The translations under genes and the position numbers were made by a program. Shown here piece by piece: positions 44,875 to 52,700 of a stretch of DNA of 54,744 nucleotides. The notes below the pieces were generated by a model. The model had not been told where the DNA came from and searched no databases. It saw only the letters and a program-made list of their open reading frames with translations. The stretch spans positions 1 through 54,744 of the forward strand of contig CALIKS010000001.1 in the NCBI GenBank assembly GCA_938017985.1. Reading direction: 5' to 3'. The number at the start of each line of letters is the position of its first letter. Positions within the stretch are counted from its first letter, which is position 1. The DNA is from an uncultured archaeon (lineage in GTDB: Archaea; Thermoproteota; Nitrososphaeria_A; Caldarchaeales; Calditenuaceae).

Positions 44875-45395
44875 TCTATGTGCTGCCTAAGCCTCTCATA
44901 CTCCTCGAGTAGCGTGGCGAAGTCTTTCTTCAATTCAGCCAGCATTAATTTCACCTCTTCTATATCCACCTCATCCTCAGGCATTGCCTCGCCCTGAGGC
45001 TCATTCACTTCTACTTTATCCTCATTTGACTGCTGTTGTCCTTTATCTTCACTCGGGGCTAGCCTCTCTGTCCGCTCCTGCTCTTGGCCTTGCTTTTGAG
45101 CCCTCTCAGACTGCTTATGGGTCTGAATAGTTATACTCGCAGGTTTCTGAGGACTCTTCAAGCTTGTCATAGCAGTAGTCCTCATCGTATTAGAGGCCGC
45201 TTGTTGAGGACTACTCTGCTGCACCATTATTCTCTTACCAGCAGCAGGCCTCGCTTCTAGGTATGGAGAGAACTTCTCGTCAGCCATGTATTCTTCATAG
45301 ACCTTACTGGGCCTCGACTTCAGCGAAATCCAAGCAGCTATCAGCGTCGCCATAATCAGGGCCATGAGTATTAGTGCTGCGGTATCGCTGCTCAT
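44871..45395 (-). CDS. Small membrane protein with Gln-rich linker and C-terminal coiled coil
   Basis: I do not recognise a family. The 174-residue protein has one N-terminal membrane span ('TAALILMALIMATLIAAWISL', about 5-25). A long low-complexity hydrophilic linker rich in Gln, Ser, Lys and Glu follows ('QSERAQKQGQEQERTE'). It ends in a short predicted coiled coil ('DIEEVKLMLAELKKDFATLLEEYERLRQHI'). It follows arlJ after 5 nt and is the last gene of the archaellum-type operon, so it may be an accessory subunit, for example one contacting the motor ring. ATG 45395 is chosen over TTG 45398. Confidence 0.7.
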   Translation of the reverse strand: MSSDTAALILMALIMATLIAAWISLKSRPSKVYEEYMADEKFSPYLEARPAAGKRIMVQQSSPQQAASNTMRTTAMTSLKSPQKPASITIQTHKQSERAQKQGQEQERTERLAPSEDKGQQQSNEDKVEVNEPQGEAMPEDEVDIEEVKLMLAELKKDFATLLEEYERLRQHID

Positions 45396-45400
45396 CAATT

Positions 45401-46861
45401 CTATCCCACCGCCTCCTTTATCGCCTCTGTATAGGACGTCAAGGAACCGAAGAGGGAGTAGGATACATGCTTCATGAAGAGGTAGGAAGTCATCGAGATT
45501 GTGAGGATGATGCCGAAGTATAGGAGGAGATGAGTCCAGGACTTTCTCTCAGCGATGTGGATAGCGATTCCCGAGCCGGCCGAGTTTACGAGTATGAGGC
45601 AGAGCAGGAGGGAGGACAATTCGCCTGGAGTAATGCTTGGAGTAAGCATAAGAATCTGAGAGGCCATCGAGGAATACATGTAAAGCATGATGAATAGGGA
45701 GGACATGAGACCCATTACTGCGGCGACAGTCACAGCGGTCGGCATCAGTATCCCCTTGATGTAGGAGGAGACCTGCTCCCGCCTCCTCCTCATGCTCAGC
45801 CTATCGTTCAGATAGTCGTACAGGAGCCTGCCAAGCTCTGACATCGGTGCTCCCTTGTCAAGCGCCTCGACCAGGATGCCGCATGACTCGTAGACCAGCC
45901 TACTACAAGTCTCCCTCACGAACTGTCTGAAGGCTACGGGAATCGAGAGGCCACACCTAATCCTGAGGTGGAGGCTCCTTAGATGTTTAGTCAGCTCTCC
46001 ATAATCATTTATTAGCAGTGAGGAGACTGCCTTCTCTACCACCTGCAAAGTGCTGAGCGACTCGCCCATTCCCTTCATCAGGAATGGCAGCTCCCGGTCA
46101 ATCCTAGAGATGCGCCTCATACGCCACGCGACGAACCCTGCAAAAACGGAGACTGAGAGGCCGGCGAGAAGCATGGCCCAGCCCGCAGCGTCTGGACCCG
46201 CTAGAAAAATCATCAGGGGAGAAAAGACGAGGCAGAAAGCGAAGAGAATCCTAGAGGCCCTGTCTGAGAGCCAGAGCCACCACTCGACGTATCCACTCGG
46301 CCCCGTAAGCGAGTCCATCCCAGAGACCCTTGAGGCATAGTAGGAGAGAAGCACGAAGACCGTGAAGAGGGCGGCAACAACGCCGAAGACCACGAGCCGA
46401 GAGTCGACGCCGCTGAAGACTATAGACATGACCGAGAGCGAGATGATGAGGAAGCTCGAGGAACTCATCAGCGTCGCCTGAACATCGCCTATCGTCTTTA
46501 CCCTGTCCATCGACCTCTCAAAGTTAGTCCTGAAATATTCGCGGGACTTCTCATACTCATTCCTCACGACCCCCGAGAGCCTGAGCCCAATGTTCGCCGC
46601 CCTCGAGAGCTTCTCCGCCATCTCCCTGAACGGACCGGACTCGGCCCTAGCGGCATGCCTAAGAGAGTCCGAGACAGAGTATCCCCAGCCAGTCATCAGC
46701 CTAGAGGCATTCCTAAAAATTCTGAGCTGCCTACCCATCGGTCCAGAAGTCTCGGCCGCAGAGAGTATGAGCGTCCTATCGTCAGGCTCAGTCAACGCGA
46801 GCGATGCTAGATATAGAAGCGCCGCGTCCCTCTCATGCGTCTCTTCCTTTCTACGCCTCAT
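45401..46861 (-). CDS. arlJ: ArlJ/FlaJ-type archaellum (type II secretion F-like) membrane platform protein
   Basis: The protein has about 486 residues with two type II secretion F-like repeats. Basic cytoplasmic segments ('RRRKEETHERDAALLYLASLALTEPDDRTLILSAAETSGPMGRQLRIF' and 'LPFLMKGMGESLSTLQVVEKAVSSLLINDYGELTKHLRSLHLRIRCGLSIPVAFRQFV') alternate with clusters of membrane spans (about 7-9 in all). It is the membrane platform that the ATPase ArlI works on. A TTG at 46885 is in frame, but ATG 46861 overlaps the arlI stop by only 11 nt and is preferred. It lies directly after arlI, the standard order. Confidence 0.87.
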   Translation of the reverse strand: MRRRKEETHERDAALLYLASLALTEPDDRTLILSAAETSGPMGRQLRIFRNASRLMTGWGYSVSDSLRHAARAESGPFREMAEKLSRAANIGLRLSGVVRNEYEKSREYFRTNFERSMDRVKTIGDVQATLMSSSSFLIISLSVMSIVFSGVDSRLVVFGVVAALFTVFVLLSYYASRVSGMDSLTGPSGYVEWWLWLSDRASRILFAFCLVFSPLMIFLAGPDAAGWAMLLAGLSVSVFAGFVAWRMRRISRIDRELPFLMKGMGESLSTLQVVEKAVSSLLINDYGELTKHLRSLHLRIRCGLSIPVAFRQFVRETCSRLVYESCGILVEALDKGAPMSELGRLLYDYLNDRLSMRRRREQVSSYIKGILMPTAVTVAAVMGLMSSLFIMLYMYSSMASQILMLTPSITPGELSSLLLCLILVNSAGSGIAIHIAERKSWTHLLLYFGIILTISMTSYLFMKHVSYSLFGSLTSYTEAIKEAVG

Positions 46862-49754
46862 CAGGCTCAAGATTCTCTGAGACAATTCTCTCAGCCTCCT
46901 CTAGGCCGAACTTGTAGGCCGCGGATACTGCCTGGTAGACCTTCCTGTAGCTCAGTATTCCCATACCTGTAAGTGACTGGAGAAACTCGGCCCTCCTGTT
47001 TAGCTCACCGTAGATCTTCCTCACCTCCCTCGATGAGAGTCCCCGCATCTTCGCGACCTTGTCCTCGAGCAGCACGCTCGTCCCCTCGCCCCTGAACTCG
47101 TGGATATCACTAGAGGGATTCCAGCTGAAGACCTCGACGAAGTTTATCGAGCCTGTCTCGGGTTCTAGTCCAAGAATCTCGTTGATGCTGATGACTCTTC
47201 TCTCAAGCCTCCCAGTCCTAGGATGCCTGACCGCGCTCTGAATAGCTACGGCGTTAAGATTGTCAATATATGTCTTAGGAATCTCGATCGGGCTGCCCGT
47301 CAGTCTCTGGATGAGCTTCTGGACGCTTCCAGCGTGGAATGTTGAGAGGACTCCGTGCCCAGTGTCCATTAATGGATGAATGCTGGGCGAGCCGCCGATG
47401 TAGTATTCATCGCCGTTGAGGACGAGGTCGTAGACAGTGGTGCTTCCGCCAGGCTCTACGTTCGTTACGTAGACATCATTATTCTCAGGGAGATAGATAT
47501 AGGTATGCTTATATCCGAAGTAGACGTGGGGCCTGCTTCCTGAGAGCCAGCACTTAGCAGCGATGATTCCTGCGTCAGGGATGTTACATCTCAAATAATT
47601 GACGCATTCTAAGCCTTCACGCCTCTCTTCCTGGTATTCATGATTAATGCCTGAATATGCCTCGTCTATTTTTTCTAGTAGGCTGAAATAATCATTAGCC
47701 GCGTTGTTTATCGATTCATCATGGTCTTTGCCGTGAATCTTTGAGATAAGTAGTTTAAGCTCGATGTTGAGCTCGTCTGTGAGACTTGTCGGGATAGAGG
47801 AGTACCTAGTAAGGGCTCGAGACGCGTCTAGGACTCCCCTGAGATATGGTGCGATGTAACCATGCCTAAGTCCCCAGGGTGCTCCGATTATATAGTCATC
47901 TACAGGAATGGCTAAGCCCTTCATGAGTATCCAGTGGACAAGCCTCTCCGGAATACTCCTGAATATGTAGTGATTATCTCTATTCCTATCTTCTCTCCCT
48001 ATCCAGCCCAGGCTTCTGAGTAGTTCTGCCATTCTTCGGTGAGAGTCTTCATTATCGGCACTGAGATGCCACTCGTATCTTCCCCTCCTATTCTGAATGT
48101 AGTCCCCGCCTAGGAGCCTGCCTATCATCCACCAGACGTCAGGAGAGCCTGTACTGATGGATAGCGTCTCAGTATTCATTCTTAAAGTACTCCTCGCAAG
48201 CCTCCTGGTCGCTAACTTTATTCCCCTAATGCCTCTTCTCCACGAATCGAGGAGCTCAGAGGCCTCGACCTCCATTTCTCCATTATCCGTATTAATGATG
48301 AACCGATGATTCGGAGAGACTCTCAATGATAATCCATCGCTCGCCTCAATCCTAATCGACTGATCGCACTGCCTCTTAGTCAAGGCGACGCATTCTGACA
48401 ATCTAACTTCATTGGTGTTTGGACTGGTTGAGTAGACCATCAATTCCTCACTGGGCCTGACCATTCTTCCCAGATTAGTTACTTTCTCGCCATGTATTCT
48501 CAGCTCATCATAAAGCTCGGAGATTAGGCAAATTCCATTGCTCGTCATTATGTATGCATCCTCGACGCACTGCATTGCTTGGAATGCAATTGCTGCCTCG
48601 GCTCCCCTAATCTCGCCGACGAGTATGTAGTTCGGCCTCTGACGCAGCGCGGCCTTTAATAGGTCGAAGAGCTCAACTCCCTCGCCCTCCTTCTGCCCCC
48701 TCCTAGTGACCTCGCATACCCAATTATCATGAGGAACAACTATCTCTGGGACATCCTCGATCGAGACAATCTTTGCGTCGGGCCTGATGAAGACTGCTGC
48801 AGCCCTGAGCAGGGTGGTCTTGCCGGACGCCGTTTCGCCTACAAACCATACATTGAGATTATTCTCGAGAAGTAGCCATAGGTAGGCGGCTGCCTTAGCA
48901 CTAATCGTATTCCACTTGATTAGCTGAGTAATGCTGATAGGCACGTCGCTGAACTTTCTGATAGTGAAGTTTGAGCCCCTCCTACTAACATCAGAGCCAT
49001 AGACAATGTTGATCCTAGAGCCGTCTGGAAGCATGGCGTCAGATATAGGAGACCTAACATTCACAGGCCTGCCAGCCTTTACTGAGATTCTATAGACAAG
49101 CTGGTTTAATTCCTCCTCATCCCTGAGCTCAATGCTAGTGGTGCAGCTTCCGAAGACCTTATGCTCGACAAATATAGGTCCGAGACCTGGACAGCTTATG
49201 TCCTCGATGTATGGGTCCTTGATGAGGGGCTCGATAATTCCCATCGCTGCCTTCTCCATCAATACTACATGCCTAATCGCCTCTGCGAGAATGGGGTTTA
49301 CTCTTACTCTCCATATTACGCCCCTTCTCTTGACTGATATGTGCTCAGTCATGTCTAAGGACTCGTCAATCATTAATATCTCGTCGAGAAGCCTAGTCAA
49401 GATCTCTATCTGTTCGTCCCTATTTCTGGGGGGCTCTACGTCCATGAGCCTAACGGCCAGCGCGTCTTCTATACTCTCCATGCAGCTCCAGGCATCTTTT
49501 GGGACCTCGGGCTGAACAACCCTGTAGATATTCCTGCCACCACCCTCATCTGTATAGACATGAATAAAGAACGGGTCTCCGATTGGATAGATAATGTTGA
49601 CTCTGTCGAGATATCGTAGTTCCCTCGAGAGCTGCACTAGATAGTCTGGAGGAGAAACCCCGCTCCTTTCAAGCTCATCTAGATATAATGAGAGATGTGG
49701 ATTATTTGATAGTGCCTCTACCATGCTTTGGCTTCTCTGTTCCTGAAACATCAT
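46851..49754 (-). CDS. arlI: ArlI/FlaI-type secretion ATPase containing an intein
   Basis: The precursor is 967 residues; the extein is about 565. Extein motifs are Walker A 'WFVGETASGKTTLLRAAAVF', the Asp box 'KIVSIEDVPEIVVPHDN', Walker B 'NYILVGEIRGAEAAIAFQAMQ' and the His box 'TGHGVLSTFHAGSVQKLIQRL'. The intein (residues 396-797) lies between 'AFQAMQ' and 'TGHGVL', i.e. between the Walker B and His boxes. ArlI is a hexameric ATPase that powers archaellum assembly and rotation. The ATG overlaps the arlH stop by 4 nt, and an AGGTGA site lies just upstream. Without splicing the active site would be disrupted. Confidence 0.92.
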   Translation of the reverse strand: MMFQEQRSQSMVEALSNNPHLSLYLDELERSGVSPPDYLVQLSRELRYLDRVNIIYPIGDPFFIHVYTDEGGGRNIYRVVQPEVPKDAWSCMESIEDALAVRLMDVEPPRNRDEQIEILTRLLDEILMIDESLDMTEHISVKRRGVIWRVRVNPILAEAIRHVVLMEKAAMGIIEPLIKDPYIEDISCPGLGPIFVEHKVFGSCTTSIELRDEEELNQLVYRISVKAGRPVNVRSPISDAMLPDGSRINIVYGSDVSRRGSNFTIRKFSDVPISITQLIKWNTISAKAAAYLWLLLENNLNVWFVGETASGKTTLLRAAAVFIRPDAKIVSIEDVPEIVVPHDNWVCEVTRRGQKEGEGVELFDLLKAALRQRPNYILVGEIRGAEAAIAFQAMQCVEDAYIMTSNGICLISELYDELRIHGEKVTNLGRMVRPSEELMVYSTSPNTNEVRLSECVALTKRQCDQSIRIEASDGLSLRVSPNHRFIINTDNGEMEVEASELLDSWRRGIRGIKLATRRLARSTLRMNTETLSISTGSPDVWWMIGRLLGGDYIQNRRGRYEWHLSADNEDSHRRMAELLRSLGWIGREDRNRDNHYIFRSIPERLVHWILMKGLAIPVDDYIIGAPWGLRHGYIAPYLRGVLDASRALTRYSSIPTSLTDELNIELKLLISKIHGKDHDESINNAANDYFSLLEKIDEAYSGINHEYQEERREGLECVNYLRCNIPDAGIIAAKCWLSGSRPHVYFGYKHTYIYLPENNDVYVTNVEPGGSTTVYDLVLNGDEYYIGGSPSIHPLMDTGHGVLSTFHAGSVQKLIQRLTGSPIEIPKTYIDNLNAVAIQSAVRHPRTGRLERRVISINEILGLEPETGSINFVEVFSWNPSSDIHEFRGEGTSVLLEDKVAKMRGLSSREVRKIYGELNRRAEFLQSLTGMGILSYRKVYQAVSAAYKFGLEEAERIVSENLEPDEA
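47364..48569 (-). other. Intein inserted in ArlI, 402 residues, degenerate LAGLIDADG endonuclease
   Basis: The insert begins with Cys ('CVEDAYIMTSNGICLISEL', block A) and has block B 'LRVSPNHRFII'. The endonuclease-like motifs are 'WMIGRLLGGDYIQ' and 'YLRGVLDASRAL'. Splicing block F is 'VYDLVLNGDEYYIGG', and the insert ends 'SIHPLMD' before extein Thr. The first residue and blocks A, B and F fit a class 1 intein. Two oddities stand out: the last residue is Asp (GAC at 47364-47366) instead of Asn, and the penultimate His is absent (Met). The second LAGLIDADG motif has Ser where the catalytic Asp should be, so the endonuclease is probably dead. Confidence 0.9.
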
Positions 49755-50467
49755 GCCTTCACCTGGCTGAAGGGAAGTATCTTGATGCCGAATGATGGGT
49801 CGACCTCAAAACTGATTATCTGGGATGACGGCTTATTAGCTCCCCTGACCTTTAAGATCTGCAGGGTCTTGTAGATCTTGTCTCCGACCTCCTTAATCAT
49901 CAGTGAGAAATGCGCATCGGATATTGACCTAATCCTGACTAGGAATTCCTGGGAAAAGGCATAGGGATGAATAGTGATGATGAATGATAAATTATAATTC
50001 TCGCTGATGGACTTCATTTCAGAGAAGAATCTCAAGACGTCCTCTTCCTCCGCGCCAGTTATAAGTACGGTCAGCGAATCTATGCAGTAGATATCGAACT
50101 TTGATGATTTTTTCTGGATATAGTTCAGGATGGATAGGAACATCTGTTTTGCGTCCTCCGAGCTCCACTCTTCTTGCTTCACGCTGAGTGGGATGACCTT
50201 TAGACTGCCCATCAGGTAGTGTTTCTTAGAGCTGAATCCTAAGCTCTCCATATTTCTTACAATTGCTCTTCCTCCTCCCTCCGTCGAGAATATACAGACC
50301 CTGTATCCAGATTCTAATGCTCCATGAGTTATCTGCTGAACTAGTACACTCTTTCCAGAGTCATTCGGCCCCTCGACAATTATAAGCGCCGGTAAGATGA
50401 TTCCACCAATCCTTCTATCGAGCTCATCGTTAAGCGTCTTGAGAACTCTATGAAGAGCATCATGCAT
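49751..50467 (-). CDS. arlH: ArlH/FlaH-type RecA/KaiC-like ATPase of the archaellum
   Basis: The protein has 238 residues. The N-terminal 'NDELDRRIGGIILPALIIVEGPNDSGKSVLVQQITHGALESGYRVCIFSTEGG' contains Walker A (GPNDSGKS) in the ArlH context, and 'SKFDIYCIDSLTVLITGAEEEDV' is Walker B. ArlH is an autophosphorylating RecA-family protein that stabilises the ArlI motor ring. It overlaps arlF by 8 nt and arlI by 4 nt, a tight operon. Start ATG 50467. Confidence 0.92.
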   Translation of the reverse strand: MHDALHRVLKTLNDELDRRIGGIILPALIIVEGPNDSGKSVLVQQITHGALESGYRVCIFSTEGGGRAIVRNMESLGFSSKKHYLMGSLKVIPLSVKQEEWSSEDAKQMFLSILNYIQKKSSKFDIYCIDSLTVLITGAEEEDVLRFFSEMKSISENYNLSFIITIHPYAFSQEFLVRIRSISDAHFSLMIKEVGDKIYKTLQILKVRGANKPSSQIISFEVDPSFGIKILPFSQVKA

Positions 50468-50978
50468 GACTAGATATCACCCCAACCTCGCCGAGCGGAG
50501 AAACATAGATAAGCGAGATTTGACGAGAATGGACGCAGAATTCTGGAATCCTCACATCGATCTTAACGGTCTCACCATCATCGACTCTCCCAGTCATTTT
50601 TTCTATGCTTGATGGGTTAAGAAGCTCAGGCCCACCGTTTAGAGAAACGTCGATGATTCGCCATTCCTCCTCATACTTGGTCAGGTAGACCCTGGAATTG
50701 TTATTCATATCCATGCATGAAACAAAGACGTCAGACCTGACTAGTTCACGTATCGAGAAGTCTTCTCCTGTAAACATTACACTCAGCCGGGCGGTGCTAT
50801 TCTCAATGAGCAACCCATTAATGACCACGCTGTGTTGCCGAGACCAATGATTAACTCTCTGAAGCTCATGAATAGTGGTTATTTCGCTCCTAAGCATTAG
50901 GAAGAACTGGGCATAACTCGTCATTATCAAGAGGAGGACCATGCCGCCGACGAGGACCGAGCTTAGGCTCGACAACAT
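50460..50978 (-). CDS. arlF: ArlF/FlaF-like archaellum stator/pilin-like protein
   Basis: The 172-residue protein has one N-terminal membrane span ('SSVLVGGMVLLLIMTSYAQFFLML') with a short cytoplasmic tail. An extracytoplasmic beta-rich domain follows ('LSVMFTGEDFSIRELVRSDVFVSC ... SRVYLTKYEEEWRIIDVSLNG ... KMTGRVDDGETVKIDVRIPEF'). This matches the class III pilin-like ArlF, which binds the S-layer and acts with ArlG as part of the stator. Position between arlG and arlH supports this. ATG 50978 is preferred over GTG 50984; a GGGGTGAG ribosome-binding site is just upstream. Confidence 0.78.
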   Translation of the reverse strand: MLSSLSSVLVGGMVLLLIMTSYAQFFLMLRSEITTIHELQRVNHWSRQHSVVINGLLIENSTARLSVMFTGEDFSIRELVRSDVFVSCMDMNNNSRVYLTKYEEEWRIIDVSLNGGPELLNPSSIEKMTGRVDDGETVKIDVRIPEFCVHSRQISLIYVSPLGEVGVISSHA

Positions 50979-50986
50979 ACTCACCC

Positions 50987-51481
50987 CTAGACGGAGAAGT
51001 ATCCGTCAAATGATAATCCATTAAAGAGGACAAGCCTAACCACGTAGTCGCCGATACCTAGATGAGAGCTCGGCACAGCGATAATAACGATTGTTTCTCC
51101 GCGGCTCCATTTACCGTCAAGGTCAGCATCATTCATATACTCAATGCTCCATTTTCCCCGCGAGACCATCTCAGAATATGAATAAACCTCTATCATCCGA
51201 CTAGATATTAGGTAGACCTCGATGAGGCTCACCTCTCCTAGGCTAAACTCCCTCATGCCAGTATTCTTGACGAATATCTTTACTACTCCAGCATCAGCAT
51301 CATAGATCGAGAGGACTATCTTGACGTCTGTCTGATACCTCTCCTTGAGGTCTCTAAGACTAGCACGCTGAAAATCATTTAGAAGAGAAGAATTAGAGGA
51401 ATAGGCAGCAGCAAAGGCTGAAAAAGCAACGATCGAGACTACCAGGAAAAGCGACTCAATTATTACTGACGATCCACTCAC
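50987..51481 (-). CDS. arlG: ArlG/FlaG-like archaellum protein
   Basis: The 164-residue protein has an N-terminal membrane helix ('SSVIIESLFLVVSIVAFSAFAAAYSSNSSLLNDFQRASLRDLKERYQTDVKI') matching ArlG, followed by an immunoglobulin-like beta domain ('VKIFVKNTGMREFSLGEVSLIEVYLIS ... DADLDGKWSRGETIVIIAVPSSHLGIGDYVVRLVLFNGLSFDGYF'). ArlG forms filaments that are capped by ArlF at the S-layer. GTG 51481 is used; it overlaps the ribosome-binding region that follows the previous gene. The gene order G-F-H-I-J is the crenarchaeal one. Confidence 0.78.
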   Translation of the reverse strand: MSGSSVIIESLFLVVSIVAFSAFAAAYSSNSSLLNDFQRASLRDLKERYQTDVKIVLSIYDADAGVVKIFVKNTGMREFSLGEVSLIEVYLISSRMIEVYSYSEMVSRGKWSIEYMNDADLDGKWSRGETIVIIAVPSSHLGIGDYVVRLVLFNGLSFDGYFSV

Positions 51482-51484
51482 GGC

Positions 51485-52114
51485 TCATCCCCTGATCAAT
51501 GAGTCGCCGAGCAGTAGTTTGCCAAGCGTGACGATGAGTAGGCCGATGTTGGGATCGCTTGGATTATTGAGGAATATTGAGAGTAAGTGGAGACAGAGGA
51601 GGTAGGCATCACTTCCAGGCTGGGGATACTTCTCATGCACGTCTTCCCTCAAACTCCTAACAATCATCTCGGCCATCTCACGAATCTGTCTCTTGAGAAA
51701 TTCAGACTCCCCACCCACGCCCCTGATCAAGAAGAGCATACGCTCCAAGTTATGATGTCCAACAAGCCTAATGATGAATGACGTCGCGACGTAGAGGTTT
51801 AGATCTAATTGTCCACCCGAGAATTCTGATACATTTCTTGTATGCATAGAGGAAGACTCAGGTCCTCGCCACTGACTTTGAGATTTACCCTCAGTCTTAG
51901 CTGCCTCCTCACTGGTCTTAAACTCTATGCCTGATGGCCTCTTGAGCATTGGCCTAGACTGCTGGGCGGGTGGCGAAGTGATTACTGCGTTATCTATCTC
52001 GGCGATGAGCTCCCTAACATCCATTATTGTCTTCTCTATTGGCTCCTTGAGTTCCCGTATCTCCTCCTCTAATCTCTTCAGGTCCGTTCTCTGACCTATG
52101 CCGGACTTGGACAT
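51485..52114 (-). CDS. Archaellum accessory protein, ArlC/D/E-like
   Basis: The protein has 209 residues and no membrane span. The N-terminal coiled coil ('TDLKRLEEEIRELKEPIEKTIMDVRELIAEIDNAV') and a Ser/Gln-rich linker lead to a C-terminal domain: 'LDLNLYVATSFIIRLVGHHNLERMLFLIRGVGGESEFLKRQIREMAEMIV'. That domain resembles the FlaC/D/E domain, in which 'FLxxRVGxxNLxxLLxYY' is typical. In euryarchaea ArlC/D/E link the archaellum to chemotaxis through CheF; in Crenarchaeota the same slot holds ArlX. So this may be an ArlD/E-like linker in a crenarchaeal-style operon. Start ATG 52114 with GGAG just upstream. Confidence 0.6.
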   Translation of the reverse strand: MSKSGIGQRTDLKRLEEEIRELKEPIEKTIMDVRELIAEIDNAVITSPPAQQSRPMLKRPSGIEFKTSEEAAKTEGKSQSQWRGPESSSMHTRNVSEFSGGQLDLNLYVATSFIIRLVGHHNLERMLFLIRGVGGESEFLKRQIREMAEMIVRSLREDVHEKYPQPGSDAYLLCLHLLSIFLNNPSDPNIGLLIVTLGKLLLGDSLIRG

Positions 52115-52126
52115 CTCTCCTCAGCC

Positions 52127-52699
52127 CTATAGATCGATTATGACGCAGCTCTCATCACAACTCCTAAGTAAGTATCTGCCGCGGCCTAGTAATCCATCCC
52201 TCACTGCCCTGCCTAGCAATTCCTCCACGTATCCCCTGATGAAGAAGCATTGCGGATGACTGCAGAGATCTGTTCTCAACTCGTCTGAAGAATAATTATC
52301 GTCTATCCGGGTAAGTTGAATGGTATTGTGCTTATCGCCCCAGTCGTTCATGATTCCTAGGGCCTCAGCCTGGATCTTCTCAACGATTCCTCCACCTCTA
52401 TTCTTCACTTCGAGCCAAGAATTCTCTGAATACTTCTTCCCATAGTGATAAATCATTACTAGTGAGGATGTAGGGTCAGTCATGAGTGAGAGTAAGTGGT
52501 GAACCCTCTCAATCCTACGCCAACTAATCCTACCTCCAGCCACATATTCTTTTCTATGGTTAATTAAAAATGATACTCCGAGCATGAATGTCGCGAGTCC
52601 AAAGGTGGTCGTCACGATTCTATAGTCAGCATAGATGAGTGCACAGAAAGTAGAGATGAAGGTGAGTGATAGTGCTATGAAGGCTGAGGAGTCAATCAT
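52127..52699 (-). CDS. Membrane protein of unknown function in archaellum operon
   Basis: I do not recognise this 190-residue protein. It has two N-terminal membrane spans ('AFIALSLTFISTFCALIYA' and 'IVTTTFGLATFMLGVSFLI'). A soluble alpha/beta domain follows with 'RIERVHHLLSLMTDPTSSLVMIYHYGKKYSE' and a Cys-rich end ('DLCSHPQCFFIRGYVEELLGRAVRDGLLGRGRYLLRSCDESCVIIDL'). It could be the ring-forming membrane partner that ArlX provides in Crenarchaeota, but no similarity was recognised. ATG 52699 is chosen because GGAGGTGA sits 11 nt upstream, overlapping the stop region of the previous gene; ATG 52720 is the longer alternative. Confidence 0.65.
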   Translation of the reverse strand: MIDSSAFIALSLTFISTFCALIYADYRIVTTTFGLATFMLGVSFLINHRKEYVAGGRISWRRIERVHHLLSLMTDPTSSLVMIYHYGKKYSENSWLEVKNRGGGIVEKIQAEALGIMNDWGDKHNTIQLTRIDDNYSSDELRTDLCSHPQCFFIRGYVEELLGRAVRDGLLGRGRYLLRSCDESCVIIDL

Positions 52700-52700
52700 T

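Noticed and set aside
47364-48569. Reading the ArlI insert as a separate inserted gene or gene fusion domain
   Set aside because: It interrupts the ATPase between the Walker B and His boxes in frame and has intein splicing blocks at both ends.
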